From NCBI GenBank assembly GCA_020638555.1, contig JACKII010000001.1, forward strand, positions 682,001 through 746,000: a stretch of 64,000 nt of DNA, read 5' to 3'. Below the pieces are notes generated by a model. That model made no database searches. It worked only from the letters and a program-made list of their open reading frames with translations, and was not told the origin of the DNA. This document shows positions 33,525-42,092 of the stretch, piece after piece. Source of the stretch: Alphaproteobacteria bacterium. Its GTDB lineage: Bacteria > Pseudomonadota > Alphaproteobacteria > Bin95. The number at the start of each line of letters is the position of its first letter. Within the stretch, counting starts at the first letter, position 1. The translations under genes were made by a program, and so were the position numbers.

Positions 33525-34490
33525 CTACTTGGCGAAGGCCGGTTCCGCCTCGACCGCCGGCGCGGTGCCGCCGATCTCCCAATAGGGCGTCGGCTGGTAT
33601 TTCTCGACCAGGAAGTCGACGAAGGCCCGCACCTTGGCCGACAGCAGGCGCTTGTGCGGATAGATGGCGTGGATCGAGGTTTCGTCCGGCGTCAGGTCGG
33701 CTTCCTGGGTCGGCAACACCCGCTCCAGCCGGCCCGTCTGGATGTCGTCGCCCACCAGCCAGGTCGGCAACAGCGCGATGCCGACGCCGCCCAGCACCCC
33801 GACATGCAGCGCCTCCGCGTTGTTGGCGGTGACGCGTCCGCTGACGCGGACCTCCTGATGCTGGCCGGACTCGCCGCAGCAAATGTGCCAGGTGGCGGTG
33901 GTGGATTGCAGTTTGTAGACCAAGCAGGTGTGCTTGGTGAGGTCGGTGCCGGTGACCGGCCGGCCGCGGCGGTTCAAATAGTCGGGGGCGGCGCAGAGAA
34001 TACGCCGGTTCGGCGCCAGGCGCCGGGCGAACAGGCTGGAATCCGAAAGGCCGCCGACCCGCACGACCACGTCGGCGCCTTCCTCGATCACGTCGACGAA
34101 ATGATCGGTCAGCGTCAGGTCGATGTCGATTTCCGGATAGCGGTCCAGGAATTCCGGCAGGTGCGGCGCGATGTGCAGGCGGCCGAACACGGTCGGCCCG
34201 TTGATGCGGAGAATGCCGCGCGGCACCGCTTCCAGATGGCTGACGGACCGGTTGGCGTCCTCGATATCGGCCAGGATCTGGCGCACGCGCTCGTGATACA
34301 GGCGGCCGGCCTGCGTCAGCGACAGTTTCCGGGTGGAGCGGTTCAGCAGGCGCGCGCCCAGCGAATCCTCCAGCGATCCGACCTGGCGCGACACGCTGGA
34401 CGCCGCCAGCCCGAAGCGGCGACCCGCGGCCGAGAACGAGCCGGAGTCCACCACCTCCGCAAACAGCCTCATGCTATGCAGCGTATCCAT
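33525..34490 (-). CDS. LysR-family transcriptional regulator
   Basis: The 321-residue protein has an N-terminal winged helix-turn-helix (MRLFAEVVDSGSFSAAGRRF, and ASSVSRQVGSLEDSLGARLL) and a C-terminal periplasmic-binding-like effector domain (about 90-300). It follows the usual LysR length. ATG 34490 is used because it opens directly into the DNA-binding domain; the 34529 ATG adds 13 residues. It lies 100 bases upstream of dctP in the same direction rather than divergent, so control of the TRAP operon is plausible but not proven. Confidence 0.93.
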   Translation of the reverse strand: MDTLHSMRLFAEVVDSGSFSAAGRRFGLAASSVSRQVGSLEDSLGARLLNRSTRKLSLTQAGRLYHERVRQILADIEDANRSVSHLEAVPRGILRINGPTVFGRLHIAPHLPEFLDRYPEIDIDLTLTDHFVDVIEEGADVVVRVGGLSDSSLFARRLAPNRRILCAAPDYLNRRGRPVTGTDLTKHTCLVYKLQSTTATWHICCGESGQHQEVRVSGRVTANNAEALHVGVLGGVGIALLPTWLVGDDIQTGRLERVLPTQEADLTPDETSIHAIYPHKRLLSAKVRAFVDFLVEKYQPTPYWEIGGTAPAVEAEPAFAK

Positions 34491-34639
34491 GGCGCCAGTC
34501 TCCAGCTTTGCAATGCTCGCAAAGACCATATGGCGCAGCGCTGCATTTTAGCAAGGGCCGAACGGACATCCGGCCTTTGCGACTTAAGGCGTAAGCCCGA
34601 GCCGGGTAGGCTTGCTTCGGCAGGATCAGGCGCAGGGGG

Positions 34640-35065
34640 TCAGGCGTCGTCGCGGAAGGGGCCGGGCACCGGAAAAACGTCGATGCCTTCGTCGACCAGC
34701 TCCTTGGCCTCGGCCAGATCGGCCTCGCCATAGATGTTGCGGTGTTCGGTTTCGCCGTAATGGATGCGGCGCGCTTCCTCCGGAAAGGCCGAGCCGACAT
34801 TCTCGGAGTTGTTTTCCACATAGCGCCGGAATTCGCGCAACATGTGCCGGTGCTGCGCCATCGCCATGGCCTGCTTGCGCTGCGGGTCGCTGTCCGGGTC
34901 GGATTTGGCGAGCGCCGGTGCCATCAGGGCCTTGCGGACGGTGACCGAGCCGCAATGCGGGCACGACACCCCGTCGCCGGCGAGCTGCGAGTCGCACGCC
35001 GCGCTATCGCGAAACCATGTTTCGAACGTGTGTCCCTGGTCACAGCACAGGTCGTACTTGATCAT
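34640..35065 (-). CDS. DUF1178 family protein
   Basis: The 141-residue protein starts MIKYDLCCDQGHTFETWF, with cysteines paired to a later CPHCG, consistent with a small zinc ribbon (about 8-45). A helical region follows, with HMLREFRRYVENNSENVG and the family-typical GETEHRNIYGEADLAEAK. Function is unknown for DUF1178. It ends the minus-strand cluster of nitrilase, grxC, comF and rhodanese genes, a conserved alphaproteobacterial order. The ATG at 35065 is the family start. Confidence 0.9.
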   Translation of the reverse strand: MIKYDLCCDQGHTFETWFRDSAACDSQLAGDGVSCPHCGSVTVRKALMAPALAKSDPDSDPQRKQAMAMAQHRHMLREFRRYVENNSENVGSAFPEEARRIHYGETEHRNIYGEADLAEAKELVDEGIDVFPVPGPFRDDA

Positions 35066-35176
35066 GCCCTTGCTTTCGCGGAAATGGCGGCAGCGGTCCG
35101 ATGCGGCACGCACATAAGCCCAGTTTATATAGCCGCCCCGGCCGTTTTGCCAATGGCCTGCGTGCGGCCGAAGGCG

Positions 35177-36028
35177 CTACTCCGCCGCTGCGTCGGGGGC
35201 CGCTGCCGGTGCGGCATAGGGGCGGTCATTGTGCAGCGAGGGCACCATCTGCCGGGCCTCCTTCACCTTGGCCACGGCGATTTCCGCGGTGATGACGCCG
35301 GGCGTGTCGTCCTCCCGTTCGGCCAGCACCTCGCCCCAGGGGCTGATGATGATGGAATGGCCATAGGTCTTGCGCTTGGGAAAGTGCTGGCCCACCTGCG
35401 CGGCGGCGAGCACGAAACAGCCGGTCTCGATCGCCCGCGAGCGCAGCAGCACGTGCCAGTGCGCGCGTCCGGTCGGGACGGTGAACGCGCTCGGCACCGT
35501 CAGCACCTGCGCGCCGGCATGGGCCAGATCGCGGTAGAGATAGGGGAAGCGCATGTCATAGCAGACCGTCATGCCCAGCCGCGCCCAGGGCAGATCGACG
35601 GCGACGGCCGTGTCGCCCGGCTGGTAGGTGTTGCTCTCGCGGTAGCTCTCGCCGCCTTCCAGATCGACGTCGAACATGTGGATCTTGTCATAGGTCGCCG
35701 CCAGCCGGCCGTCCGGGGCGAACAGCATCGAACGGTTGGCGAGCCGGTCCTTGCCCAGCTTCACCACCATCGACCCGGCCAGCAGCCAGGCCCCCGTTTC
35801 CTCGGCCAGGGCCTGAAACGCCTTCACGCCGTCATGGGCGTCCATGGTCTGGGCGTTGGCGAGCACGCTGTCGCGCGGGCCGAGCATGGAGACGACTTCG
35901 GGCGTGGTGATGAAGTCGGCACCGGCGGCCCGCGCCTCGCGGACCAGGGGCGCGACATGGGCCATGGTTGCGGCGGGGTCCGGCAGCGAGGTGGTCTGGA
36001 CACAGGCCGCGATAAAGGTCTCCGCCAT
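35177..36028 (-). CDS. carbon-nitrogen hydrolase (Nit2-like omega-amidase type)
   Basis: The 283-residue protein is a nitrilase-superfamily amidase. The catalytic triad is Glu in FITTPEVVSML (about 43), Lys in ATYDKIHMFDVD (about 113) and Cys in LGMTVCYDMRFP (about 150). It belongs with the Nit1/Nit2-like group that hydrolyses deaminated glutathione or alpha-ketoglutaramate (family knowledge). It sits 44 bases after grxC, and the glutathione link of its neighbour supports a repair role (inference). Confidence 0.93.
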   Translation of the reverse strand: MAETFIAACVQTTSLPDPAATMAHVAPLVREARAAGADFITTPEVVSMLGPRDSVLANAQTMDAHDGVKAFQALAEETGAWLLAGSMVVKLGKDRLANRSMLFAPDGRLAATYDKIHMFDVDLEGGESYRESNTYQPGDTAVAVDLPWARLGMTVCYDMRFPYLYRDLAHAGAQVLTVPSAFTVPTGRAHWHVLLRSRAIETGCFVLAAAQVGQHFPKRKTYGHSIIISPWGEVLAEREDDTPGVITAEIAVAKVKEARQMVPSLHNDRPYAAPAAAPDAAAE

Positions 36029-36072
36029 GGCGTGAAGGCTCCGTTACAAGGCGACAAGGCGCGGAAAAGGGG

Positions 36073-36336
36073 TCAGGCCGGGCTGGCGAGCAGCGCGTCC
36101 AGCTTGCCCTGGGCTTCGAGCGCGTAGAGTTCGTCGCAGCCGCCGACCCCGACATCGTCGATGAAAATCTGCGGCACCGTGTGGCGACCGGCGGCGCGGT
36201 CGCGCATGGCGGCCCGGACGGCCGGCCCGCCATCGACGTCGATTTCGGTGAACTCCACGCCCTTCTTTTTCAACAGTTGCTTCGCCCGATAGCAGAACGG
36301 GCACCACATGCTGGTATAGATTTCGACTTTCGTCAT
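36073..36336 (-). CDS. grxC: glutaredoxin 3
   Basis: The 87-residue protein is a classical dithiol glutaredoxin with active site SMWCPFCYRAK (CPFC in place of the more common CPYC), the cis-proline segment HTVPQIFIDD and the GGCDELYAL glutathione-binding motif. It reduces disulfides with glutathione in the cytoplasm. The ATG at 36336 gives the family start; nine extra residues from 36363 are rejected. It lies between comF and the nitrilase gene in the conserved cluster. Confidence 0.95.
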   Translation of the reverse strand: MTKVEIYTSMWCPFCYRAKQLLKKKGVEFTEIDVDGGPAVRAAMRDRAAGRHTVPQIFIDDVGVGGCDELYALEAQGKLDALLASPA

Positions 36337-36394
36337 TGGCTTTCGCGACTCCGACTGATCCATCCGCTATATCAAGGCACGGGCCGGCGGTTCG

Positions 36395-37168
36395 TCAAGG
36401 GAGCGGCGTTCCGGCCTCGACCCGCGCAAGGCACAGCACGTCGACCCCGCTGGCGCCGGCCGCGAGCAAGGCGGTGGCGCAGGCCTCGGCCGTGGCGCCG
36501 GTGGTCATGACGTCGTCGACGACGATCACCCGCCGACCGTCGATGCGATGGCGGTGCCGGTCGGCGACGGCGAAGGCGCCCAGAACATTGGCGCGCCGCC
36601 GGCGGCGGCTCAGCCCGCCCTGGCTCGGCGTCTTGCGCACGCGGACCAGCCCGTCCGGCAGGGCCGGCACGCCGGCGATGCGCGCCAGCGCGCGCGCCAG
36701 CTCCGCGGACTGGTTGTAGCGGCGCTGGAACAGGCGGCGCCAATGCAGCGGCACCGGCACCAGCCAGTCCGCCTGCCGCAGCATGTCCGCACCGGGGCGC
36801 GCCATCCAGCGGGCCAGGACCGGCACGCCCGCCAGGGCGTCGGCGTGCTTGAGGCGCAACACCAGCTCGCGGCTGCCGTCCTCGTAGGCGAAGACGGCCC
36901 GCGCCCGGTCATAGGCCGGCGGTTCGGCGACGCAGTGGCCGCAAATGTCCTGGCCCGGGGCTTCGAGGGGGATGCCGCAGCGTTCGCAGAGCGGTTCGCT
37001 CAGGAACCGCACCATCGGCCAGCAGTCCGGGCAGAGGCCGCCGGGCGGTGCCAGCGGCTCCTGACAGGCCAGGCAGCGCGGCGGCAGGGCCATATCGAGC
37101 GCCCGCCCGAGCGGCGTGGCCGCCCGGCGGGCGAGGGCCGTCGGGTTCAGGCGGGTCAGGGCGACCAA
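36395..37168 (-). CDS. comF: ComF-family phosphoribosyltransferase-like protein
   Basis: The 257-residue protein has an N-terminal double zinc ribbon (CLACQ...CPDC, CERCG...CGHC, residues about 33-80) and a C-terminal phosphoribosyltransferase domain with RVIVVDDVMTTGATAEAC near 215. ComF is needed for DNA uptake in competent bacteria and is common outside them too; its reaction is unclear. The ATG at 37168 overlaps the rhodanese stop by 13 bases; a second ATG at 37093 would skip 25 residues. Confidence 0.93.
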   Translation of the reverse strand: MVALTRLNPTALARRAATPLGRALDMALPPRCLACQEPLAPPGGLCPDCWPMVRFLSEPLCERCGIPLEAPGQDICGHCVAEPPAYDRARAVFAYEDGSRELVLRLKHADALAGVPVLARWMARPGADMLRQADWLVPVPLHWRRLFQRRYNQSAELARALARIAGVPALPDGLVRVRKTPSQGGLSRRRRRANVLGAFAVADRHRHRIDGRRVIVVDDVMTTGATAEACATALLAAGASGVDVLCLARVEAGTPLP

Positions 37169-38754
37169 AACGTCACCGTGTCGTCACGCTTGATCTGGTC
37201 GACCAGCGCGATTTCCCAGGTGAGATACTCGTTCATGAAGTCCTCGACCGTGCCCTTGCGCTCATAGGGTTTGAGCCAGACGTCGTTGGGTTCGCTCGCC
37301 ATATGGGATTCGCCCGCCTCCAGCGGATAGCCCGCCGCGACCCAGGCCGCGGTGCCGCCGGCCAACGCCGTGACCGGGCGCCCGAGCGCATCGCTCAGCT
37401 CCGCGGCCGCGACGGCGGCCAGCAGGCCGTCTTCGCTGGTGGCGACATAGGCGGCGGCCGCGGGCAGGTTCGCCTTGTCCGCCTCCAGGCGCGAGCGGAT
37501 CAGATAGTGTGCCCCCGGGATGTGGCCCTTGCGGTAGTCGCGGGAATAGCCCAGGTCGATCACCGCCGTCTCGCCCGCGTCCAGGGCCGCCTTCAGCGCG
37601 TCGGCCGCCAAGGTCGGAGCCGACGTCGGGTCGCCCAGCACCGGGGTCGCTCCGGCACCGGTCTCCAGGCCGTCGGCCGGCAGGCCGCCCTCCAGCACGT
37701 AGACGTCCCAGTTCATCTGTTTCAGCCAGTGCGCCGCCATGGTCGAGCGCACGCCGGTGTCGCAGACCGTCACCACCCGCGCGCCGCGCACGCCGGCATA
37801 GCGGTCCGTCGCCTGCACCAGCTGGCCGCCCGGCGCGTGCTTCGAGCCCGGCAGGTGGCCGGCGGCGAATTCCTCGGCCGTGCGCACGTCGACCAGATAC
37901 ACGCTCCGGCTCGGGTCCCGCTCCCACGCCCGGACCTGATCCAGGGTGGCGTGCGCCACCCGGAAGCGGCTGTCGACGCCGCCCGCCCGCTGCCGGGCCG
38001 CGTCGACGGCGGTGGCGGACGGGTCCGGGTGCAGGCGGGTGTTGCCGTGTTCCAGCTGGAAGCCGGACAGGTGCCAGCCCATGGTGCCGTTTTGCAACGC
38101 GACGACCTTGTTCGGGATGCCGGCATTGATGAGCGACTGGGCGCCGATGATCGACCGGGTGCGGCCGGCGCAGTTGACGACCACCGTGGTGGACGGGTCG
38201 GGCGCGATCTCCTGCACCCGGTAGACCAGCTCGCCGCCGGGGCAGCAGATGCCGCCGGGAATGTTCATGGTGTGGTATTCGTCCATGGGGCGGCTGTCGA
38301 GAATGACCATGTTCTCGCCCGCCTGCATCATGGCGTTCAACTGCTCCGCCGTGACCGAGGGGGTGCCGAAATGGTGTTCCACATGCTCGCCGAACGCCTT
38401 GGACGGCACGTTGAACCCGGCATAGGTCTCGTAGCCGGCCTGCGACCAGCCGGCGACGCCGCCCTCCAGCACGCCGACATGGGCATAGCCATAGCCTTCC
38501 AGCTTCGCCGCCGCGCGCGTGGCGAGGTCGCCGTCGCCGGCGGCGCACACCACGACCCGGGCGGTCTTGCGCGGCGCCAGGTCGGCCATCAGCAGTTCCA
38601 GGCGCGAGAGCGGTACGGAAATGGCGTAGAGCAGGTGGTTGTCGGCGAACGCCTGTTCCTCGCGCACGTCGACGATCGCCAGTTCCGTGCCGTCATTGGC
38701 GAGGGCTTTGAGGATCAGGTCGTGCAGGGCCTCGGGGGTGGTGGGCGCGGGCAT
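37156..38754 (-). CDS. four-domain rhodanese protein
   Basis: The 532-residue protein is four tandem rhodanese (sulfurtransferase) domains of about 110-130 residues each. The active-site loops are VVVCAAGDGD (C70), VVVNCAGRTRS (C195) and VTVCDTGVRST (C331); the fourth has YVATSEDGLL, with Ser440 in place of Cys. So three domains can carry a persulfide and the last probably cannot. No signal peptide is seen, so it is cytoplasmic. The ATG at 38754 follows GGAG. It is the first gene of the comF-grxC cluster and divergent from a methyltransferase. Substrate and acceptor are unknown. Confidence 0.9.
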   Translation of the reverse strand: MPAPTTPEALHDLILKALANDGTELAIVDVREEQAFADNHLLYAISVPLSRLELLMADLAPRKTARVVVCAAGDGDLATRAAAKLEGYGYAHVGVLEGGVAGWSQAGYETYAGFNVPSKAFGEHVEHHFGTPSVTAEQLNAMMQAGENMVILDSRPMDEYHTMNIPGGICCPGGELVYRVQEIAPDPSTTVVVNCAGRTRSIIGAQSLINAGIPNKVVALQNGTMGWHLSGFQLEHGNTRLHPDPSATAVDAARQRAGGVDSRFRVAHATLDQVRAWERDPSRSVYLVDVRTAEEFAAGHLPGSKHAPGGQLVQATDRYAGVRGARVVTVCDTGVRSTMAAHWLKQMNWDVYVLEGGLPADGLETGAGATPVLGDPTSAPTLAADALKAALDAGETAVIDLGYSRDYRKGHIPGAHYLIRSRLEADKANLPAAAAYVATSEDGLLAAVAAAELSDALGRPVTALAGGTAAWVAAGYPLEAGESHMASEPNDVWLKPYERKGTVEDFMNEYLTWEIALVDQIKRDDTVTFWSP

Positions 38755-38838
38755 GGGGTGTCGCTCCGGGTGCGAAAATTCTGAGATGCGATGCCGCACA
38801 CTCTAAGCATGGGGCCGGAATGATGCTAGGTTGGCGGC

Positions 38839-39681
38839 ATGACTGCACCGGAAATCTTCGACCGCCGCCTGGTGCGCGCCCGACGGGAGCGGGCCGCTGC
38901 CGGGTTCGGCGACCACAGCTTCCTCTACGATGAGGTGTGCGCCCGCCTGATCGAGCGTCTCGCCCTGATTCAACGGGGTTTCCCGCGGGCCCTGGTGCTG
39001 GGCGCGCGTACCGGCGGGCTGGCCGACGGGATGCGCGACGGGTTCGGCGTCGAGACCCTGGTGCAGGCCGATCTCTCCGGCGCCATGCTGGCACGGGCGG
39101 ACGGGCCGCGGCTGGTGGTGGACGAGGAGTGGCTGCCGTTTGCCGACGCCTCGCTCGACCTGGTGGTCAGCCCGTTGTCGCTGCATGTGGTCAACGATCT
39201 GCCGGGCGCGCTCGCCCAGATCCGGCGCGCCCTGAAGCCCGACGGCCTGTTCCTCGGCGCCCTGTTCGGGCTCGGCACGTTGGCGCCGTTGCGGGACGCG
39301 CTGCTGGCGGCCGAGGCCGGGCAGGGGGTGGGCAGCAGCCCGCATGTCGCCCCCTTCACCGAGGTGCGCGTCGCCGGCAGCCTGTTGCAGCGCGCGGGCT
39401 TCGCCCTGCCGGTGGCGGATGCGGAAACGGTGACCGTCACCTATCGGAACCCGATGCGCCTGTTCGCCGACCTGCGGGGGATGGGCGAAACCAACGTCCT
39501 GAGCGATCGCACCCGCCAGGGGCTGCGCCGCGGCGTGCTGATGGAGGCGGCGGCGCGACTGGCGGGGCAGGCCATTCCGTTCGAAGTGGTGTTCCTGGCC
39601 GGCTGGGCGCCGGCGGCGGGCCAGCAGAAGCCGCTCGCCCCCGGCAGCGGGCAGGTGTCCCTGGCCCGGGTGCTGAAGTGA
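38839..39681 (+). CDS. class I SAM-dependent methyltransferase (BioC/NDUFAF5-like)
   Basis: The 280-residue protein has the SAM-binding core ALVLGARTGGLADGM (about 51-65), an acidic strand ADLSGAMLARA and the post-II motif DASLDLVVSPLSLHVVNDL. A typical alphaproteobacterial paralogue sits next to the comF cluster and is the bacterial relative of the mitochondrial complex I assembly factor NDUFAF5; whether this one modifies protein or small molecule is unknown. A ribosome site is weak (AGGTTGG). It is divergent from the rhodanese gene by 84 bases. Confidence 0.85.
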   Translation: MTAPEIFDRRLVRARRERAAAGFGDHSFLYDEVCARLIERLALIQRGFPRALVLGARTGGLADGMRDGFGVETLVQADLSGAMLARADGPRLVVDEEWLPFADASLDLVVSPLSLHVVNDLPGALAQIRRALKPDGLFLGALFGLGTLAPLRDALLAAEAGQGVGSSPHVAPFTEVRVAGSLLQRAGFALPVADAETVTVTYRNPMRLFADLRGMGETNVLSDRTRQGLRRGVLMEAAARLAGQAIPFEVVFLAGWAPAAGQQKPLAPGSGQVSLARVLK

Positions 39682-39711
39682 GGGGCAATCGCGCCTGCGA
39701 CCCCGGAAGGC

Positions 39712-39739
39712 TTGATCGGCGCCCGGACAAGAGTATATG
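39712..39739 (+). promoter_or_regulatory. candidate sigma-70-type promoter for the leader peptide/ACT-like gene
   Basis: TTGATC (39712-39717) and TATATG (39734-39739) are separated by 16 bases, close to the housekeeping pattern. The predicted start point falls at about 39745-39748, essentially on the ATG of the short leader at 39748. That would make the leader nearly leaderless. Confidence 0.5.
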
Positions 39740-39747
39740 AAAGAGCC

Positions 39748-39810
39748 ATGATGGTCGCAGTACAGTTCGATCTCCGCGCAACGCGAATTACGGACCCGGT
39801 CCTCCTGTAG
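39748..39810 (+). CDS. possible 20-residue leader peptide
   Basis: The frame encodes 20 residues (MMVAVQFDLRATRITDPVLL) and stops at 39810. Seven of 20 residues are Val, Leu or Ile, suggestive of branched-chain amino acid attenuation but not extreme. The stop codon lies inside the loop/stem region of the hairpin at 39795-39819, so a ribosome at the stop would melt it. It precedes the ACT-like gene by 70 bases. Coding is supported only by position, promoter and hairpin; it may be chance. Confidence 0.4.
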   Translation: MMVAVQFDLRATRITDPVLL

Positions 39811-39819
39811 AGGGCCGGG
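39795..39819 (+). terminator. attenuator-like hairpin
   Basis: CCCGGTCCTC (39795-39804) pairs with GAGGGCCGGG (39810-39819) over ten bases, including one G-T wobble, around the loop CTGTA. It is followed by CGTCTGGCGTTTTG, with only a short T-run. Together with the upstream short leader it looks like a transcription attenuator for the ACT-like gene; the terminator strength is modest. Confidence 0.45.
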
Positions 39820-39880
39820 CGTCTGGCGTTTTGAACCGCGCTTTTCCGCGTTGTTTCCCGACTGTTTTGCGAGTCTTCCC

Positions 39881-40171
39881 ATGTCCGAGTTGCTGCATGC
39901 GCCCAAGGCCGGCGCCGTGATGTGTTTTTCCGTTGCCGCCACCCCCGATCCGGGGTTGATGCCCCGCGTGCTGGAATTGTTCGCCAAGCGCGGCCTGGTG
40001 CCGAGCCGGTTTTTCGGCCAGGTGGAACAGGCGCCGCAGCCGCGGTTGGAACTGGATATCCAGGCCTGCGGTCTCAGCCCCGAAGTGGCGGCGCATATGG
40101 CGCGGTCCATGGGCCAGATCGTCGGCGTCGAGCGCGTTCTCATGGCCGAGCGGCTCGACGGTCGCAACTGA
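39881..40171 (+). CDS. ACT-like domain protein, possible small regulatory subunit
   Basis: The 96-residue protein (MSELLHAPKAGAVMCFSVAA) shows a beta-alpha-beta-beta-alpha-beta pattern: CFSVAATPDPGLMPRVLELF, then RLELDIQACGLSPEVAAHMA and GVERVLMAER. This is the ACT fold seen in acetolactate synthase small subunits and other amino-acid-sensing proteins. It is shorter than IlvH (about 160) and about as long as IlvM. No catalytic partner is adjacent; the TPP enzyme at 4310 is 34 kb away. It could be a stand-alone regulator. Start 39881 is chosen over 39851 because the extension lacks a ribosome site. Confidence 0.65.
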   Translation: MSELLHAPKAGAVMCFSVAATPDPGLMPRVLELFAKRGLVPSRFFGQVEQAPQPRLELDIQACGLSPEVAAHMARSMGQIVGVERVLMAERLDGRN

Positions 40172-40351
40172 GGCCGGCCGGCGCGAAGGCCGCCGGCGGC
40201 GCCGGATGGCCCGGCCGCCCACGCGGTGCGATGGTCCGGAGTCTAGGCAATGGCGGCGGTCTTTAGTATGGGATCGTTCGCATGAACGCCGCGGCGTTGG
40301 TCGGCCTTCGCGTGTCCCGGAGGGCCTTTCGCAGAGACAGAGAGAATTCCC

Positions 40352-41158
40352 ATGGTTGAATGGCTCACCCCGGCCGTGCTGGAGCAGGTCGCCACGATCT
40401 GCCGCGAGGCCGGCGCCGTGATCATGCCCCATTTCGAGGCGGAGGGCATGGCGTTCGAGAACAAGGACGACGCCCGCCGCAGCCAGGTGACCGAGGCCGA
40501 TACGGAGGCCGAGGCGCTGATCCTGCCGGCGCTGGCGGCGCTCAACCCGGCCATCCCCATCGTGGCGGAGGAAGAGGTCGCGGCCGGCCGCGTGCCCGAT
40601 ATTTCCGGCGGCGAGTTCTGGCTGGTGGACCCGCTGGACGGCACCAAGGAATTCATCAAGAAAATCCCGGAATTCACCGTCAATATCGGCCTGATCCGCA
40701 ACGGCCGGCCGGTGCTGGGCGTGGTCTATTCGCCGGCCGGCAACGACCTTTATGCCGGTTGCGAGGTGCTGGGCCAAGCCTGGCAGGAGCGCGACGGCCA
40801 GGCGCGGGCGCCGCTTTCGGTGCGGCCGGTGGATGCCGGCGGCATCACCATCTGCCTCTCGCGCACCTATGGCCAGAGCGTCGAGCTCAGCCATTTCCTG
40901 GAGCGGTTCACGGTGGAGAAACAGGTGGATGCGGGCTCCAGCATCAAATTCTGCCTGATCGCCCGCGGCGAGGCCGACGTCTATCCGCGCTATGGCGGCT
41001 CGATGGAGTGGGACACGGCGGCGGCGCACGCGGTCCTCAACGCCGCCGGCGGCAGGGTCTGCGGGATCAATGACGGGCCGGAACTGCGCTATGGCAAGAA
41101 AGAGTTCCGCAACCCCTATTTCGTTGCCTGGGGTGGGCCCGAGATTGGCGCTGCCTGA
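40352..41158 (+). CDS. cysQ: 3'(2'),5'-bisphosphate nucleotidase
   Basis: The 268-residue protein is CysQ, which removes the 3' phosphate of PAP and PAPS in sulfur metabolism. The metal sites are IVAEEEVAAG (about 70), WLVDPLDGTKEFIKK (about 91-105) and SMEWDTAAAHAVLNAAGG (about 215). It is distinguished from the IMPase-like enzyme at 19648 by the GTKEF motif. An AGAGAG ribosome site precedes ATG 40352. Its end overlaps the Sua5-type gene. Confidence 0.95.
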   Translation: MVEWLTPAVLEQVATICREAGAVIMPHFEAEGMAFENKDDARRSQVTEADTEAEALILPALAALNPAIPIVAEEEVAAGRVPDISGGEFWLVDPLDGTKEFIKKIPEFTVNIGLIRNGRPVLGVVYSPAGNDLYAGCEVLGQAWQERDGQARAPLSVRPVDAGGITICLSRTYGQSVELSHFLERFTVEKQVDAGSSIKFCLIARGEADVYPRYGGSMEWDTAAAHAVLNAAGGRVCGINDGPELRYGKKEFRNPYFVAWGGPEIGAA

Positions 41159-42092
41159 GATTCTGCCCGCCGACGCTGTCGGCATCGCGGCTGCCGCGGC
41201 CCGGCTGCGGGCGGGCGGGCTGGTCGCGTTTCCGACCGAGACCGTCTATGGCCTGGGCGGCGATGCGACCTGTGACCGGGCGGTGGCGCGCATCTTCGCC
41301 GCCAAGGGCCGGCCAACCTTCAACCCGCTGATCGCACACGGGCCGTCGGTCGATGCCCTGCGGCCGCTGGTGGAATGGACGCCGCAGGCGGACGCCGTGG
41401 CGGCGGCCTTCTGGCCGGGACCGCTGACCCTGGTGCTGCCGCGGGCGGCGGATTGCCCCGTGTCGCCGCTCGCCAGCGCCGGGCTGGAGACGCTGGCGCT
41501 GCGGGTGCCGTCGCATCCGGTGGCGCGGGCGCTGTTGCAGGCGACGGGCCGGCCGGTGGCGGCGCCCAGCGCCAACCGCTCCAACGCATTGAGCCCGACC
41601 GAGGCGGCGCATGTGGTGGCCTCGCTGGGGGAGGCGGTGGATCTGGTGCTGGACGGGGGAGCGTGCGCGATCGGGCTGGAATCGACCGTGGTCGACCTCT
41701 CCGGCGCGGTGCCGCTGCTGCTGCGCGAGGGCGGGCTGCCGCGCGAGGCGTTGCAGGCGCTGCTGCCGGACCTGCGCCCGCCCGAGGCGGGAGGGGCGGT
41801 CCGCAGCCCCGGCATGCTGGCCAAGCACTATGCCCCGGACTGCCCGCTGCGCCTGAACGCGCGCGCAGTGCGGCCCGGCGAGGCGCTGCTGGCCTTCGGG
41901 CCGGATGCGCCGGCGGCGGACATTGTTCTGAATCTGAGCGAACGGGGCGACCCGGTCGAGGCGGCGGCCAACCTGTTCCGCCATCTGCACGCGTTGAACG
42001 CGCGCCACCCGGCCGGCATCGCCGTCATGCCGATCCCGGAGGCGGGCCTCGGCCGCGCGATCAACGACCGGTTGCGGCGCGCAGCAGCGTAG
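41133..42092 (+). CDS. L-threonylcarbamoyladenylate synthase (Sua5/YwlC type)
   Basis: The 319-residue protein makes threonylcarbamoyl-AMP, the precursor of the t6A base in tRNAs. It has the YrdC domain (about 5-205; GGLVAFPTETVYGLGGDA, FAAKGRPTFNPLIAH, SANRSNALSPTEAAHV, GLESTVVDLSG) and a C-terminal Sua5 domain starting at SPGMLAKHYAP, hence the long version. The start is uncertain: GTG 41133 is used, with TTG 41145 and ATG 41091 as alternatives; all overlap the end of cysQ, suggesting coupling. A symbol such as tsaC2 would be reasonable but I leave it open. Confidence 0.9.
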   Translation: MGPRLALPEILPADAVGIAAAAARLRAGGLVAFPTETVYGLGGDATCDRAVARIFAAKGRPTFNPLIAHGPSVDALRPLVEWTPQADAVAAAFWPGPLTLVLPRAADCPVSPLASAGLETLALRVPSHPVARALLQATGRPVAAPSANRSNALSPTEAAHVVASLGEAVDLVLDGGACAIGLESTVVDLSGAVPLLLREGGLPREALQALLPDLRPPEAGGAVRSPGMLAKHYAPDCPLRLNARAVRPGEALLAFGPDAPAADIVLNLSERGDPVEAAANLFRHLHALNARHPAGIAVMPIPEAGLGRAINDRLRRAAA

